A stretch of DNA of 22,705 nucleotides from an uncultured Archangium sp. (GTDB lineage: Bacteria > Myxococcota > Myxococcia > Myxococcales > Myxococcaceae), in assembly GCA_946479335.1 (NCBI GenBank), contig CAMLFP010000048.1:1-22705 (forward strand), read 5' to 3'. The position numbers were made by a program, and so were the translations under genes. The notes under the pieces are model-generated. The model was given only the letters and a program-made list of their open reading frames with translations. It searched no databases and was not told where the DNA came from. Of this stretch, positions 14,013 through 22,350 are shown one piece after another; the first letter of the stretch is position 1; each line of letters starts with the position of its first letter.

Positions 14013-14645
14013 ATGGCCCGGCCCCGTCTGATCAGCGACGAGCAGATCATCTCCACCACGCGCACCTGCGTGCTGGAGCGGGGCCCGCACGTCTCCATCG
14101 ACACCATCGCCGAGCGCCTGGGCGTCACCGGGCCGGCGTTGCTCAAGCGCTTCGGCAATCGGCAGGAGCTGTTGCTCAAGGCGCTGATGCCCGACCCGAG
14201 CGCGCCGTGGCTCAAGCGCTTCGACGCGGCGCCCGATGCTCGGCCGCTGGAGGCGCAGCTGCGCGAGCACCTGCAGGTCACGTGGGACTTCTTCCTGGAG
14301 ATGATCCCCTGCGTCACCGCGCTGCGGGAGAGCGGTATCCCCCAGGAGCGGATGTGGCCCAGCAAGCACGAGGGCCCGCTGCGCGCCATGCAGGCGGTCG
14401 CGAGGTGGCTGGTGCGCGCGCGCGACCTCGGCGTCGCGCAGCTCAGCGCGCCCGACGCGGTGGCCGCCGCCATGCTGGGCGCCATCCAGCACCACGCCTT
14501 CACCACGTACATCGTCAACAAGTCGTTCAGCACGCGCAGCAGCCGCTCGTTCCTCGACGCCCTCGCCGCCTTATTCGCCCGGGCGCTCGCGCCCGAGCGG
14601 CCGGTCAGAAAATCCGTCTCCCCACGTACAAGGAAGTCCAAATGA
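14013..14645 (+). CDS. TetR/AcrR family transcriptional regulator
   Basis: A 210-residue regulator. The N-terminal DNA-binding domain shows the TetR pattern: a first helix (about 8-23), then VSIDTIAERLGVTGPALLKR (28-47) as the helix-turn-helix, followed by FGNRQELL, the usual start of helix 4. The remaining ~150 residues are the helical ligand-binding and dimer domain (hydrophobic helices near 75-100 and 145-170), whose ligand cannot be predicted. It is the first gene of the efflux operon and its stop overlaps the membrane-fusion gene by 4 nt (ATGA), so regulator and pump are made from one transcript. The perfect palindrome 6 nt upstream is its probable operator. It most likely represses the operon until a toxic compound binds. 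Confidence 0.93.
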   Translation: MARPRLISDEQIISTTRTCVLERGPHVSIDTIAERLGVTGPALLKRFGNRQELLLKALMPDPSAPWLKRFDAAPDARPLEAQLREHLQVTWDFFLEMIPCVTALRESGIPQERMWPSKHEGPLRAMQAVARWLVRARDLGVAQLSAPDAVAAAMLGAIQHHAFTTYIVNKSFSTRSSRSFLDALAALFARALAPERPVRKSVSPRTRKSK

Positions 14646-15715
14646 ATCGCTCCATCGTCATCCTCTCCGTGCTCGCGCTCGCTGCGTGCCACAAGCCGGC
14701 GACGGCCGAGGTCGCGGCCGCGAAAGACAAGGCCGTCGCGCTCCCGCCGGTGAAGGTGCAGACCGGTGAGGTCACCGTGCAGATGATGCCGAAGTACCTC
14801 ACGCTGACCGGCAGCGTCTTCGCCGACCGCAACGCCGACATCGCGGCCAACGTGTCGGGCCGCGTGACCAACACCTACGTCGAGCGCGGCATGCCGGTGA
14901 AGGCCGGGCAGGTGCTGGCGGTGGTCGACTCGCGCGCCGCGGGTTTCCAGGTGGCGGCGGCGGTGGCGCAGAGCCAGGCCGCGCAGACGCAGGTGGCGCT
15001 GGCGAAGCAAGACTGCGAGCGCGCCGACACGCTGTACTCGCAGGGCGCCATCGCCACCGCGGAGCACGACCGCCTCAAGGCGCAGTGCACCGCGCAGCTC
15101 TACAACGCGAACGCCGCCCAGGCGAACGCCGACCTCGCGAACAAGAGCGCGAGCGACACCATCATCCGCGCGCCGTTCGACGGCATCATCGGGGAGCGCT
15201 TCATCAACGTGGGTGAGTACGTGCAGCCGCCGACGCGGGTGGCGAGCCTCTTCGCGGTGAACCCGGTGCGCGTGTCGCTCTCGGTGCCGGAGCCGGCGGT
15301 CTCGCTGGTGAAGGAAGGGCAGGAGCTGATGCTGGAGGTGAGCGCGTACCCTGACCGGCGCTTCCCCGCGACGGTGCGCTTCGTCTCGCCGGCGCTGCGG
15401 CAGAACACGCGCGACCTCATCATCGAGGCGTCGGCGAAGAACGACGACCTGGCGCTCAAGCCGGGCATGTTCGCCACCGCGAAGCTGGCGGTGGGTGAAG
15501 AAGAGCAGCCGACGGTGCCGGTGGAGGCCATCCGCTCCGACGACACCGTGCGCCGCATGTTCCTCGCGCGGGAGGGCTCGGCGTTCGAGATCATCGTGCG
15601 CACCGGCGAGAAGAAGGACGGCCGCGTGGCGGTGCTGGAGCCGCTCAACGCCGGCGAGAAGGTCATCATCTCACCGCCGCCCGGTCTGCACGACGGTTCG
15701 ACCATCACGCAGTGA
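14642..15715 (+). CDS. RND efflux periplasmic adaptor (membrane fusion protein), lipoprotein
   Basis: 357 residues. The lipobox LALAA-C16 marks a lipoprotein anchored to the inner membrane, as in AcrA/MexA. The domain order is the usual one. The first half of the lipoyl domain is about 62-100 (NVSGRVTNTYVERGMPVKAG), the alpha-helical hairpin about 101-168 (Ala/Gln-rich heptads), and the second lipoyl half about 170-205 (IIRAPFDGIIGERFINVGEY). The beta-barrel is about 206-285 and the membrane-proximal domain runs to the end. The hairpin is of medium length, as in MexA-like adaptors. AGGA at 14631-14634 precedes ATG 14642, which overlaps the tetR stop. The permease gene starts 21 nt downstream. 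It links the permease to the outer-membrane channel. Confidence 0.93.
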   Translation: MNRSIVILSVLALAACHKPATAEVAAAKDKAVALPPVKVQTGEVTVQMMPKYLTLTGSVFADRNADIAANVSGRVTNTYVERGMPVKAGQVLAVVDSRAAGFQVAAAVAQSQAAQTQVALAKQDCERADTLYSQGAIATAEHDRLKAQCTAQLYNANAAQANADLANKSASDTIIRAPFDGIIGERFINVGEYVQPPTRVASLFAVNPVRVSLSVPEPAVSLVKEGQELMLEVSAYPDRRFPATVRFVSPALRQNTRDLIIEASAKNDDLALKPGMFATAKLAVGEEEQPTVPVEAIRSDDTVRRMFLAREGSAFEIIVRTGEKKDGRVAVLEPLNAGEKVIISPPPGLHDGSTITQ

Positions 15716-15736
15716 CCCGAAGCGAAGAGGTCTGAC

Positions 15737-18700
15737 ATGCAATGGCTTGCTGAAATCTGCGTGAAGCGCCCCGTCTTCGCGACGGTGCTCTCGCTGGTGA
15801 TTCTGGTGGTCGGCGGCGCGAGCTACGCGCAGCTGGGCATCGACCAATTTCCGAAAATCGATTTCCCCGTGGTGCTGGTGCAGACCATCCAGGCCGGGAC
15901 GTCGCCCGAAGACATGGAGCGTGACGTCACCGACAAGCTGGAAGGCGCGGTGAACACCATCTCCGGCATCGACGAGCTGCGCTCGGTGTCGGGCGAAGGC
16001 GTCAGCCAGGTCATCATCCAGTTCCGGCTCGAGAAGAACGTCGACGTCGGCAGCCAGGAGGTGCAGCAGAAGGTGAACACCGTGCTGGCCGAGCTGCCCA
16101 AGGGCATCGACCCGCCGGTCATCCGCAAGTTCGAGCCCGACGCCATCCCCGTGCTGTACGTGGCGCTGCAGGCGCCGGGTAAGTCGGTGCGTGAAGTGAC
16201 CGACATCGCCGACCGCATCGTGCGCCGCCGCTTCGAGTCGGTGAACGGCGTCGGTCAGGTGACCATCATCGGTGGCCGCAAGCGTCAGATCGACGTGCAG
16301 GTCGACCCGGTGAAGCTGCGGGCGCTGGGCATCTCGCCGCTCGAGGTGGCGGGGGCCATCAACGCGCAGAACATCACGCTCCCCGGTGGGCGCGTCGACA
16401 CCAGCCGCGACTACCTCACGGTGCGCGTGCTGGGCCGCGTGGAGTCGCTCGAGCAGCTCAAGAACATCGTGGTGCGCGACCAGAGCGGCCGCTCGGTGCG
16501 CCTCGACGACATCGCCGACGTGCGCGACGGCGTGCAGGACGTCGACTCGTCCGCGATGTGGAACGGCGAGCGCACGGTCATCCTCTCCATCACCAAGCAG
16601 TCGGGCACCAACACGGTGGCGGTGGTCGACGAAGTGCTGGGCCGCATGAAGGACATGAAGTCGGAGCTGCCGCCTGGCTACAACCTCGAGGTGCAGCGCG
16701 ACGGTTCGCAGGTGGTGCGCACGTCGACCGAAGCGGTGACGGAGCACTTGATCCTCGGCGCGGTGTTCGCGGCCATCATCGTGCTGCTCTTCCTCGGCAA
16801 CTGGCGCTCCACCATCATCGCGGCGCTCGCCATCCCCACCTCCATCATCGGCACCTTCGCGCTGATGCGGCTGCAGGGGTACACGCTCAACTCCATCACG
16901 CTGCTGGCGCTGGCGCTCGCCGTGGGCATCGTCATCGACGACGCCATCGTGGTGCTCGAGAACATCTTCCGCTTCGTCGAAGAGAAGGGGATGGACCCCG
17001 CGAAGGCGGCCATCGAGGGCACCAAGGAGATCGGCCTCGCCGTCATGGCGACCACGCTCTCGCTCATCGCCGTGTTCCTCCCCATCGCGTTCGTCGCCGG
17101 TATCCCCGGGCGCTTCCTCGGGGGCTTCGGCGTGACGATGAGCTTCGCCATCGCGGTGTCGCTGCTGGTGTCGTTCACCCTGACGCCGTCGCTGGCCGCG
17201 CGCTTCTTGAAGAAGCCTGATCATTCCAACGGCAAGCCGCTGCTCGAGAAGGTGGTCGACGTCTTCTACCGGCCCATCGAGCGGCTGTACGTCGCGGTGC
17301 TGGCGTGGGTGATGCCGCGCCGGTGGGTCATCGCGCTGGCGTCGATCGCCTCGCTGGTGGCGATGGGCCCGTTGGCGAAGGCCGCGAAGAAGGGCTTCCT
17401 CCCCGTCGACGACCGCGCGCAGTTCGAGGTCATCGTGCGCCTGCCTGAAGGGCGCTCGGTGCCGGCCACCGAGCTCATCGGCGAGCGCATCGCGCGGCAG
17501 ATCCGCCAGAAGCCGGAGGTCATCGCCACCCTGCTCACCATCGGTGACGACGCGGCGAAGACCCCGAACCAGGCGCGCATCTACGTGAAGATGGTGAACC
17601 CTGATCAGCGCTCCATCACCCAGGCCCAGTTCAAGGACAAGATCCGCGCGGAGCTGCTCCCGAACCTCCCGTCGGACCTCAAGCTGAACATCGCCGACGT
17701 GAACGAGTTCGGCGGCGGTCAGGCCACGGCGCTCATCCAGTACATGGTGGTCGGCCCCGACCTGAACGTGCTGGCCAACGCCACGCCGCGCATCATGGAG
17801 CGCCTCAAGAAGGAGGTGCCGGGCGCCGTCGACATCGACACCTCGCTGGTGCTCGGCAAGCCGGAGCTCGGCGTTTACGTCGACCGCGACCGCGCGGGTG
17901 ACCTCGGCGTGCAGATCATCGACGTCGCGCAGGCGCTCCAGTACCTGGTCGCGGGTCAGAAGGTCTCCAACTACTCCGAGGGCGGCGAGCAGTACGACGT
18001 GCGCCTGCGCGCCACGCCGGAGTACCGCAGCAACGAAGACGCGCTGCGCCTCATCACCGTGCCCAGCCGCAAGCTGGGGCTGGTGACGCTGGCCGACGTG
18101 GTGAAGATCAAGCCGGGCTCCAGCCCCGCGGCCATCAACCGCTACCAGCGCGAGCGTCAGGTGACGTTCATGGCGAACCCCGGCCCCGGCCAGTCACAGG
18201 GCGAGCTCGGTGAGACCATCAAGGGCATCCTCGAGCAGGAGGCCCAGAAGATGGGCAAGGGCTTCCGCGTGACGCCGCTGGGTCAGACCAAGATCATGCG
18301 CGAGACGGGCATCAGCTTCGTGCTCGGGCTGCTGGCGAGCTTCGTGTTCATGTACCTGATCCTCGCGGCGCAGTTCGAGTCGTGGCTGCACCCGGTCACC
18401 ATCCTCATCTCGCTGCCGCTGACGCTGCCGTACGCCATCGCGTCGATCATCTTGTTCGACCAGGCGCTCGACATGTTCAGCTTCCTCGGCATCTTCGTGC
18501 TCTTCGGCGTCGTGAAGAAGAACGCGATTCTGCAGATCGATCACTCCAACCACCTGCGCCACGTCGCGGAGCCGGAGATCAACGAGGCGCTCACCCTCGC
18601 GGCGCAGGAGCGCAGCGAGAGCAAGATGCGCGGCGTGCTGCAGGAGCGCCTGGGCAAGAAGATCGGCGCCGACCGGCTCGACAAGTTCCTCGCCAGGGCG

Positions 18701-19066
18701 CGCTTCGACAACTTCGTGTCGGTCGAGAAGGCCGTGTGGAAGGCGGCGCGGCTGCAGGCGATTCTCGAGGCGAACAAGGATCGTCTGCGCCCGATTCTCA
18801 TGACCACGCTGGCCTTCGTGGCCGGCATGATCCCGCTCGTCACCGCGCGCGGCATCGGCTCCGGCTTCAACCGTGCGACCGCAGGCGTGGTCGTCGGCGG
18901 GCAGGTGCTCTCGCTGGTGCTGACGCTCCTCGCGGTCCCCGTCGTCTATTCGTTCTTCGACGACATCTCGATGCTGGTGCGGCGTTGGAAAGACCGCCGC
19001 TCCGCGAACCAGGAAGACCACGTGACCACCACCGAGTCGGTCGCGCTGGCGGAGGCAGGCAAATGA
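15737..19066 (+). CDS. RND efflux permease (HAE1/AcrB-like)
   Basis: A 1109-residue inner-membrane proton-driven drug pump. The N-terminus is typical (CVKRPVFATVLSLVILVVGG, first helix about 12-31), followed by a large periplasmic loop (about 32-330), six helices, a second periplasmic loop (about 545-860) and the last six helices. The proton-relay pair D401/D402 (GIVIDDAIVVLEN) and K928 (VVKKNAIL, equivalent to AcrB K940) are present, so transport should be intact. AcrB has 1049 residues. Most of the excess is a loop between helix 10 and helix 11 (residues 933-1014, about 82 residues where AcrB has about 29), rich in charged helix. AGAGG at 15726-15730 sits 6 nt before ATG. The drug specificity cannot be read from sequence; HAE1 pumps usually export hydrophobic or amphiphilic compounds. 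Confidence 0.95.
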   Translation: MQWLAEICVKRPVFATVLSLVILVVGGASYAQLGIDQFPKIDFPVVLVQTIQAGTSPEDMERDVTDKLEGAVNTISGIDELRSVSGEGVSQVIIQFRLEKNVDVGSQEVQQKVNTVLAELPKGIDPPVIRKFEPDAIPVLYVALQAPGKSVREVTDIADRIVRRRFESVNGVGQVTIIGGRKRQIDVQVDPVKLRALGISPLEVAGAINAQNITLPGGRVDTSRDYLTVRVLGRVESLEQLKNIVVRDQSGRSVRLDDIADVRDGVQDVDSSAMWNGERTVILSITKQSGTNTVAVVDEVLGRMKDMKSELPPGYNLEVQRDGSQVVRTSTEAVTEHLILGAVFAAIIVLLFLGNWRSTIIAALAIPTSIIGTFALMRLQGYTLNSITLLALALAVGIVIDDAIVVLENIFRFVEEKGMDPAKAAIEGTKEIGLAVMATTLSLIAVFLPIAFVAGIPGRFLGGFGVTMSFAIAVSLLVSFTLTPSLAARFLKKPDHSNGKPLLEKVVDVFYRPIERLYVAVLAWVMPRRWVIALASIASLVAMGPLAKAAKKGFLPVDDRAQFEVIVRLPEGRSVPATELIGERIARQIRQKPEVIATLLTIGDDAAKTPNQARIYVKMVNPDQRSITQAQFKDKIRAELLPNLPSDLKLNIADVNEFGGGQATALIQYMVVGPDLNVLANATPRIMERLKKEVPGAVDIDTSLVLGKPELGVYVDRDRAGDLGVQIIDVAQALQYLVAGQKVSNYSEGGEQYDVRLRATPEYRSNEDALRLITVPSRKLGLVTLADVVKIKPGSSPAAINRYQRERQVTFMANPGPGQSQGELGETIKGILEQEAQKMGKGFRVTPLGQTKIMRETGISFVLGLLASFVFMYLILAAQFESWLHPVTILISLPLTLPYAIASIILFDQALDMFSFLGIFVLFGVVKKNAILQIDHSNHLRHVAEPEINEALTLAAQERSESKMRGVLQERLGKKIGADRLDKFLARARFDNFVSVEKAVWKAARLQAILEANKDRLRPILMTTLAFVAGMIPLVTARGIGSGFNRATAGVVVGGQVLSLVLTLLAVPVVYSFFDDISMLVRRWKDRRSANQEDHVTTTESVALAEAGK
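19051..19055 (+). promoter_or_regulatory. Shine-Dalgarno for the outer-membrane factor, inside permease gene
   Basis: GGAGG lies 7 nt before ATG 19063 and within the last codons of the permease gene. It supports the ATGA overlapping start. Confidence 0.65.
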
Positions 19067-20466
19067 AGACCGCAGTGGTGATGGCGCTCCTCGCGAGCAG
19101 CGCGTTCGCGCAGACCGACCTCAAGGCGTACATCGACTCCGCGCAGAAGGAGAACGTCGACCGCCGCATCTCCATCGAGGTGCGCAACAAGGCCGCCGCC
19201 GACTTCACCGCGGCGTGGGGCTCGCTGCTGCCCGCGCTCACGGTGCAGGGCGCGTGGATTCACAACCAGTACAAGGCCGAGCTGCAGCTCCCCAAGACCG
19301 ACTCCGACGGGAAGCCGGTGCTCAAGAAGGACGAGACCGGCAACTACATCATCACGCCGGGGCTGGTCGACAGCCGCTCGGGCCTGGTGACGTGTCCCGG
19401 TGGCGCCACGACCTGCTTCAACCCGTACATCGGCACCGCGACGCCGGAGTACACGACGCGCGCCATCCAGCTGCAGGACCAGCTGCAGGCAAGCTTCCGC
19501 GTCGACCTGCCCATCATCGACGTCGCCCGGTGGATGCGCGTCGCCGGTGCGGGCGTCAACAAGGAGTCGAGCGAGCTGCGCGACGCGTACATGCGTGACG
19601 TCATCACCCGCCAGGTGGTGGGCGCGTACTACGGCTACGCCGCCGCGCTCGCGCTGCGCCAGTCGGCCGAGAAGTCGTTCGCCGCCGCCGACGCGCAGGC
19701 GAAGCTGATGGAGATCCGCACCCGCGCGGGCTCCACCACCGAGCTCGACCTCGCGCGCGCCCGCGCCGAGGTGCAGCGCAACCGCCAGACGGTGGCCGAC
19801 GCCAACTCGATGATCGCCACCTCGCGCCGCACGCTGCGCACGTTGACCGGCATCGAGCCGCCGGCCTCGCTGCCCGACTGGGAAGACAACACGGCCCCCG
19901 AGCCCGCGCTCGAGGAGCTCGAGAAGCGCATCACCGAGCTTCCCGCGGTGAAGGCGTCTGACAAGGAAGCGGAGGCCGGCAAGCTGGCCGCCACCGGCGC
20001 GAGCCTCACGCTGGTGCCCACCGTGGGCGCGAACTTCACCGAGAGCGTCTCCAACGCGACCGGCTTCACCGGGCAGAACGCGGCCTACTCGCTGGGGCTG
20101 ACCGCGACGTGGCGCCTCGACGTGCCCACCGTCGCCAACATCGCCAGCGCGTCGGCGCTCGCCAACCAGGCGCAGCTCGCGGCAGAGAAGACGCGGCTGC
20201 AGTCGAGAGACCAGATCAACGCCGACTGGCAGCGCTTCAACGCGGCGCTCATCAAGATTGAAGCCGCGAAGGCGCAGGTCGCCGCCGCCGAGAAGGCCGC
20301 GCAGGTCTCGAGAGATCGCTACGCCGTCGGCTCCGCCACGCAGATCGAGGTCATCCAGGCCGAGCGCGACCTCTTCTCGGCGGAGCTCGGGCAGATCCAG
20401 GCGCGCAGCGAATTGGCCACCGCCCGCGTCTCGCTGCGCCTGTCGGCCGCCATGCCGCTCGAATAA
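19063..20466 (+). CDS. TolC-like outer-membrane efflux protein
   Basis: 467 residues. The signal peptide is 1-16 (cleavage after AFA before QTDL). Two internally similar halves follow, as in TolC. Each has long Ala/Gln/Arg-rich helices (about 160-265 and 355-460) for the periplasmic coiled barrel and short strands for the outer-membrane barrel (VQGAWIHNQY, ASFRVDLPII; VGANFTESV, LGLTATWRLDV). The first strand pair is joined by an unusually long loop (about 73-145) with CPGGATTC, a probable extracellular disulfide. LDLARARAEVQR and the matching IEVIQAERDL are the repeated helix signatures of the OEP family. There is no lipobox, unlike OprM. The start overlaps the permease stop by 4 nt. It completes the tripartite pump. 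Confidence 0.92.
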   Translation: MKTAVVMALLASSAFAQTDLKAYIDSAQKENVDRRISIEVRNKAAADFTAAWGSLLPALTVQGAWIHNQYKAELQLPKTDSDGKPVLKKDETGNYIITPGLVDSRSGLVTCPGGATTCFNPYIGTATPEYTTRAIQLQDQLQASFRVDLPIIDVARWMRVAGAGVNKESSELRDAYMRDVITRQVVGAYYGYAAALALRQSAEKSFAAADAQAKLMEIRTRAGSTTELDLARARAEVQRNRQTVADANSMIATSRRTLRTLTGIEPPASLPDWEDNTAPEPALEELEKRITELPAVKASDKEAEAGKLAATGASLTLVPTVGANFTESVSNATGFTGQNAAYSLGLTATWRLDVPTVANIASASALANQAQLAAEKTRLQSRDQINADWQRFNAALIKIEAAKAQVAAAEKAAQVSRDRYAVGSATQIEVIQAERDLFSAELGQIQARSELATARVSLRLSAAMPLE

Positions 20467-20529
20467 TTCTTCGGCTGTCGGGCTTAATTTCAGTTGATTG
20501 AAGACTCCATGGGGCAGAGTTTATGCCTC

Positions 20530-21765
20530 ATGGAGCCTTCTTCTATCGACTCGGGTTCAACCGCGTGGATGCTGGCGTCGTCGGCGCTGGTGCTCTTGAT
20601 GGTGCCGGGGTTGGCGCTCTTCTACGGCGGCATGGTGCGCAAGAAGAACGTGCTCACCACGATGATGATGAGCTTCGTGGCGATGGCGGTCATCGGGGTG
20701 CAGTGGGTGCTGGTCGGCTACGCGCTCTCGTTCGGCACCTCGCGCGGCGGCTTCATCGGGTGGGACCCGGCGTTGTTCGCGCTCAACGGCGTGGAGCCGG
20801 GGAAGCTCTTCGCTGACAAGCACATCCCCGAGCTGGTGTTCGTCATGTTCCAGGGGAAGTTCGCCATCATCACCCCGGCGCTCATCAGCGGCGCGGTGGC
20901 GGAGCGCATGAAGTTCCGCGCGTACGTCGCCTTCTGCGTGGTCTGGGCGACGCTCATCTACGCGCCGCTGGCGCACTGGGTGTGGAACGCCGACGGCTGG
21001 CTCTTCAAGCTGGGCGTGTTGGACTTCGCGGGCGGCACGGTGGTGCACATCTCCGCGGGCGTGTCGGCGCTGGTGCTGGCGTTGATGCTGGGGCCGCGGC
21101 GCGACGTCGCGAAGGGCCACGCGATTCTGCCCAACAACCTCGTGCTGACGCTGACGGGCGCGGGGCTGTTGTGGTTCGGCTGGTTCGGCTTCAACGCCGG
21201 CAGCGCGGTGGCCGCGGAGTTCCCCGTCGCGGGAGCCATCGCGGGGCTCGCGTTCGCCACCACGCAGACCGCGGCGGCGTCGGCGGGCCTGATGTGGATG
21301 CTGGTCGAGCGCTGGCACCACGGGAAGGTGACGTCGCTGGGCCTCGCGTCAGGCATCGTGGCGGGGCTGGTGGCGGTGACGCCGGCGGCGGGGCACATCA
21401 AGCCGTGGGCGGCGCTGCTCATCGGCGCGGCGGCGTCGGTGGTCTGCTACGGCGCGGTGCAGCTCAAGACGCGCTTCAGGTACGACGACTCGCTCGACGC
21501 GTTCGGCGTGCACGGGGTGGGCGGCATCCTCGGGGCGCTGTTGACGGGGCTCTTCGCGTTCACGCCGGTGCAGGGCGGCTTGAAGCAGCTCGGGCTGCAG
21601 GCGCTGGGGGTGGGCGTCGCCATCGTCTTCGCGGGCGTGGGCACGTTCGTCATCGCGAAAGTGTTGGGCGCGGTGTTCGGCCTGCGCACCACCGAGCAGG
21701 AGGAGCGCGACGGGCTCGACCTCCACGTGCACGGCGAGCGCGGGTACCACTTCGACCAGACGTGA
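20530..21765 (+). CDS. amt: Ammonium transporter (Amt/MEP/Rh family)
   Basis: 411 residues, eleven predicted membrane helices. The family features are all there: ALFYGGMVRKKN (30-40), the Phe gate F107 and F111 (MFQGKFA), D165 and H173 (DFAGGTVVH), WFGFNAGS with W218 and F221, S225, and H328 (VHGVGG). These match E. coli AmtB F103/F107, D160/H168, W212/F215, S219 and H318. The cytoplasmic tail GLDLHVHGERGYH is the conserved regulatory end that GlnK contacts in AmtB. It conducts ammonium into the cell. ATG 20530 is preferred because it starts just before the first helix. In-frame alternatives are ATG 20509 and TTG 20494, which add hydrophilic residues. No glnK gene adjoins it, which differs from the common glnK-amtB pair. 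It stands 63 nt after the efflux operon. Confidence 0.95.
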   Translation: MEPSSIDSGSTAWMLASSALVLLMVPGLALFYGGMVRKKNVLTTMMMSFVAMAVIGVQWVLVGYALSFGTSRGGFIGWDPALFALNGVEPGKLFADKHIPELVFVMFQGKFAIITPALISGAVAERMKFRAYVAFCVVWATLIYAPLAHWVWNADGWLFKLGVLDFAGGTVVHISAGVSALVLALMLGPRRDVAKGHAILPNNLVLTLTGAGLLWFGWFGFNAGSAVAAEFPVAGAIAGLAFATTQTAAASAGLMWMLVERWHHGKVTSLGLASGIVAGLVAVTPAAGHIKPWAALLIGAAASVVCYGAVQLKTRFRYDDSLDAFGVHGVGGILGALLTGLFAFTPVQGGLKQLGLQALGVGVAIVFAGVGTFVIAKVLGAVFGLRTTEQEERDGLDLHVHGERGYHFDQT

Positions 21766-21888
21766 AGCGCGTGTTGCGGCGAAGAGGAGACGGGCGCCTG
21801 CGGGCCGCACGGTGCTTCGACGCGACTCGGTGAGAGAGGCAGCGCTCAGTGGGGCGGAGGGCGGCGTGCGCTCTACGAAGGCCAGCGC
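21766..21888. other. Gap between convergent genes, no clear terminator
   Basis: This stretch separates amt from the minus-strand lipoprotein gene. I see no stem followed by a T-run on either strand. TGCGGGCCGCA (21799-21809) is a short palindrome with no room for a loop, and CAGCGCTCA occurs twice (21840-21848 and 21883-21891). Nothing else stands out. Confidence 0.4.
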
Positions 21889-22350
21889 TCACCGATGCGG
21901 CGTGAGGTTGGTCGAGGTGTCGACCTTGAACTCGATGTCGACGACCACGTTCTTCACGGGCGCGCCGACCGCCCGCATCGTGATGGGGTACCACTTGCCG
22001 TCGGCCTCGGTGAAGTTGGGCTTGGTGCCGACCCACGGCGTGCCTTTGAGCACGCCTGGCGCGCCGGGTCGGGCGGTCGTCTCGTGCTTCGTCTGGTCGC
22101 GGTAGTCGGCGAGCGCGACCTGCAGCTCGCCTTCGCCGGTGGTGATGGTCGCGGTGATGTCGATGACGTCGTCTTGCGTCGAGACGTAGAACTCGCGGGG
22201 CTCGGTGTTGTCGACCAGCCGCACCGTGTACCGGCACGTCCCCGCGCCGCTGAAGAACGACATCGAGCAACGCCCGGTGAACTCGCGGGCGTCGGGTTCG
22301 CAAGAACACGCTGACGCGAGGAGCGCCGTCAGCCAGACCGCCCGCTTCAC
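21889..22350 (-). CDS. Small Cys-containing lipoprotein, unknown function
   Basis: 153 residues on the minus strand, with start GTG (22350-22348). The signal peptide ends LASA-C15, a plausible lipobox, followed by C17. Two further Cys (C28, C39) flank a loop with MSFFSGAG and could form a disulfide. The rest looks like a beta-sandwich: YTVRLVDN, EFYVSTQDDVIDITATITTG, a linker, then PITMRAVGAPVKNVVVDIEFKVDTS. Alternating strand patterns and the absence of catalytic motifs suggest a binding or structural role at the envelope. The start overlaps the stop of the upstream EF-hand gene (GTGA), so translation is coupled and the two products may work together. I do not recognise a family. Confidence 0.8.
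   Translation of the reverse strand: MKRAVWLTALLASACSCEPDAREFTGRCSMSFFSGAGTCRYTVRLVDNTEPREFYVSTQDDVIDITATITTGEGELQVALADYRDQTKHETTARPGAPGVLKGTPWVGTKPNFTEADGKWYPITMRAVGAPVKNVVVDIEFKVDTSTNLTPHR

Noticed and set aside
15671..17224. Long minus-strand open frame opposite the RND permease
   Set aside because: His/Arg/Asp-rich shadow of a well-supported permease gene; no start context or motif.
20494..20529. TTG 20494 or ATG 20509 as the amt start
   Set aside because: Both add a polar stretch not expected before the first helix; ATG 20530 fits the family better, though ATG 20509 cannot be excluded.
21799..21809. Palindrome TGCGGGCCGCA as terminator of amt
   Set aside because: No loop space and no T-run on either side.
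21840..21891. Direct repeat CAGCGCTCA in the gap downstream of amt
   Set aside because: Nine bases, two copies only, one overlapping a stop codon; no flanking mobile element.
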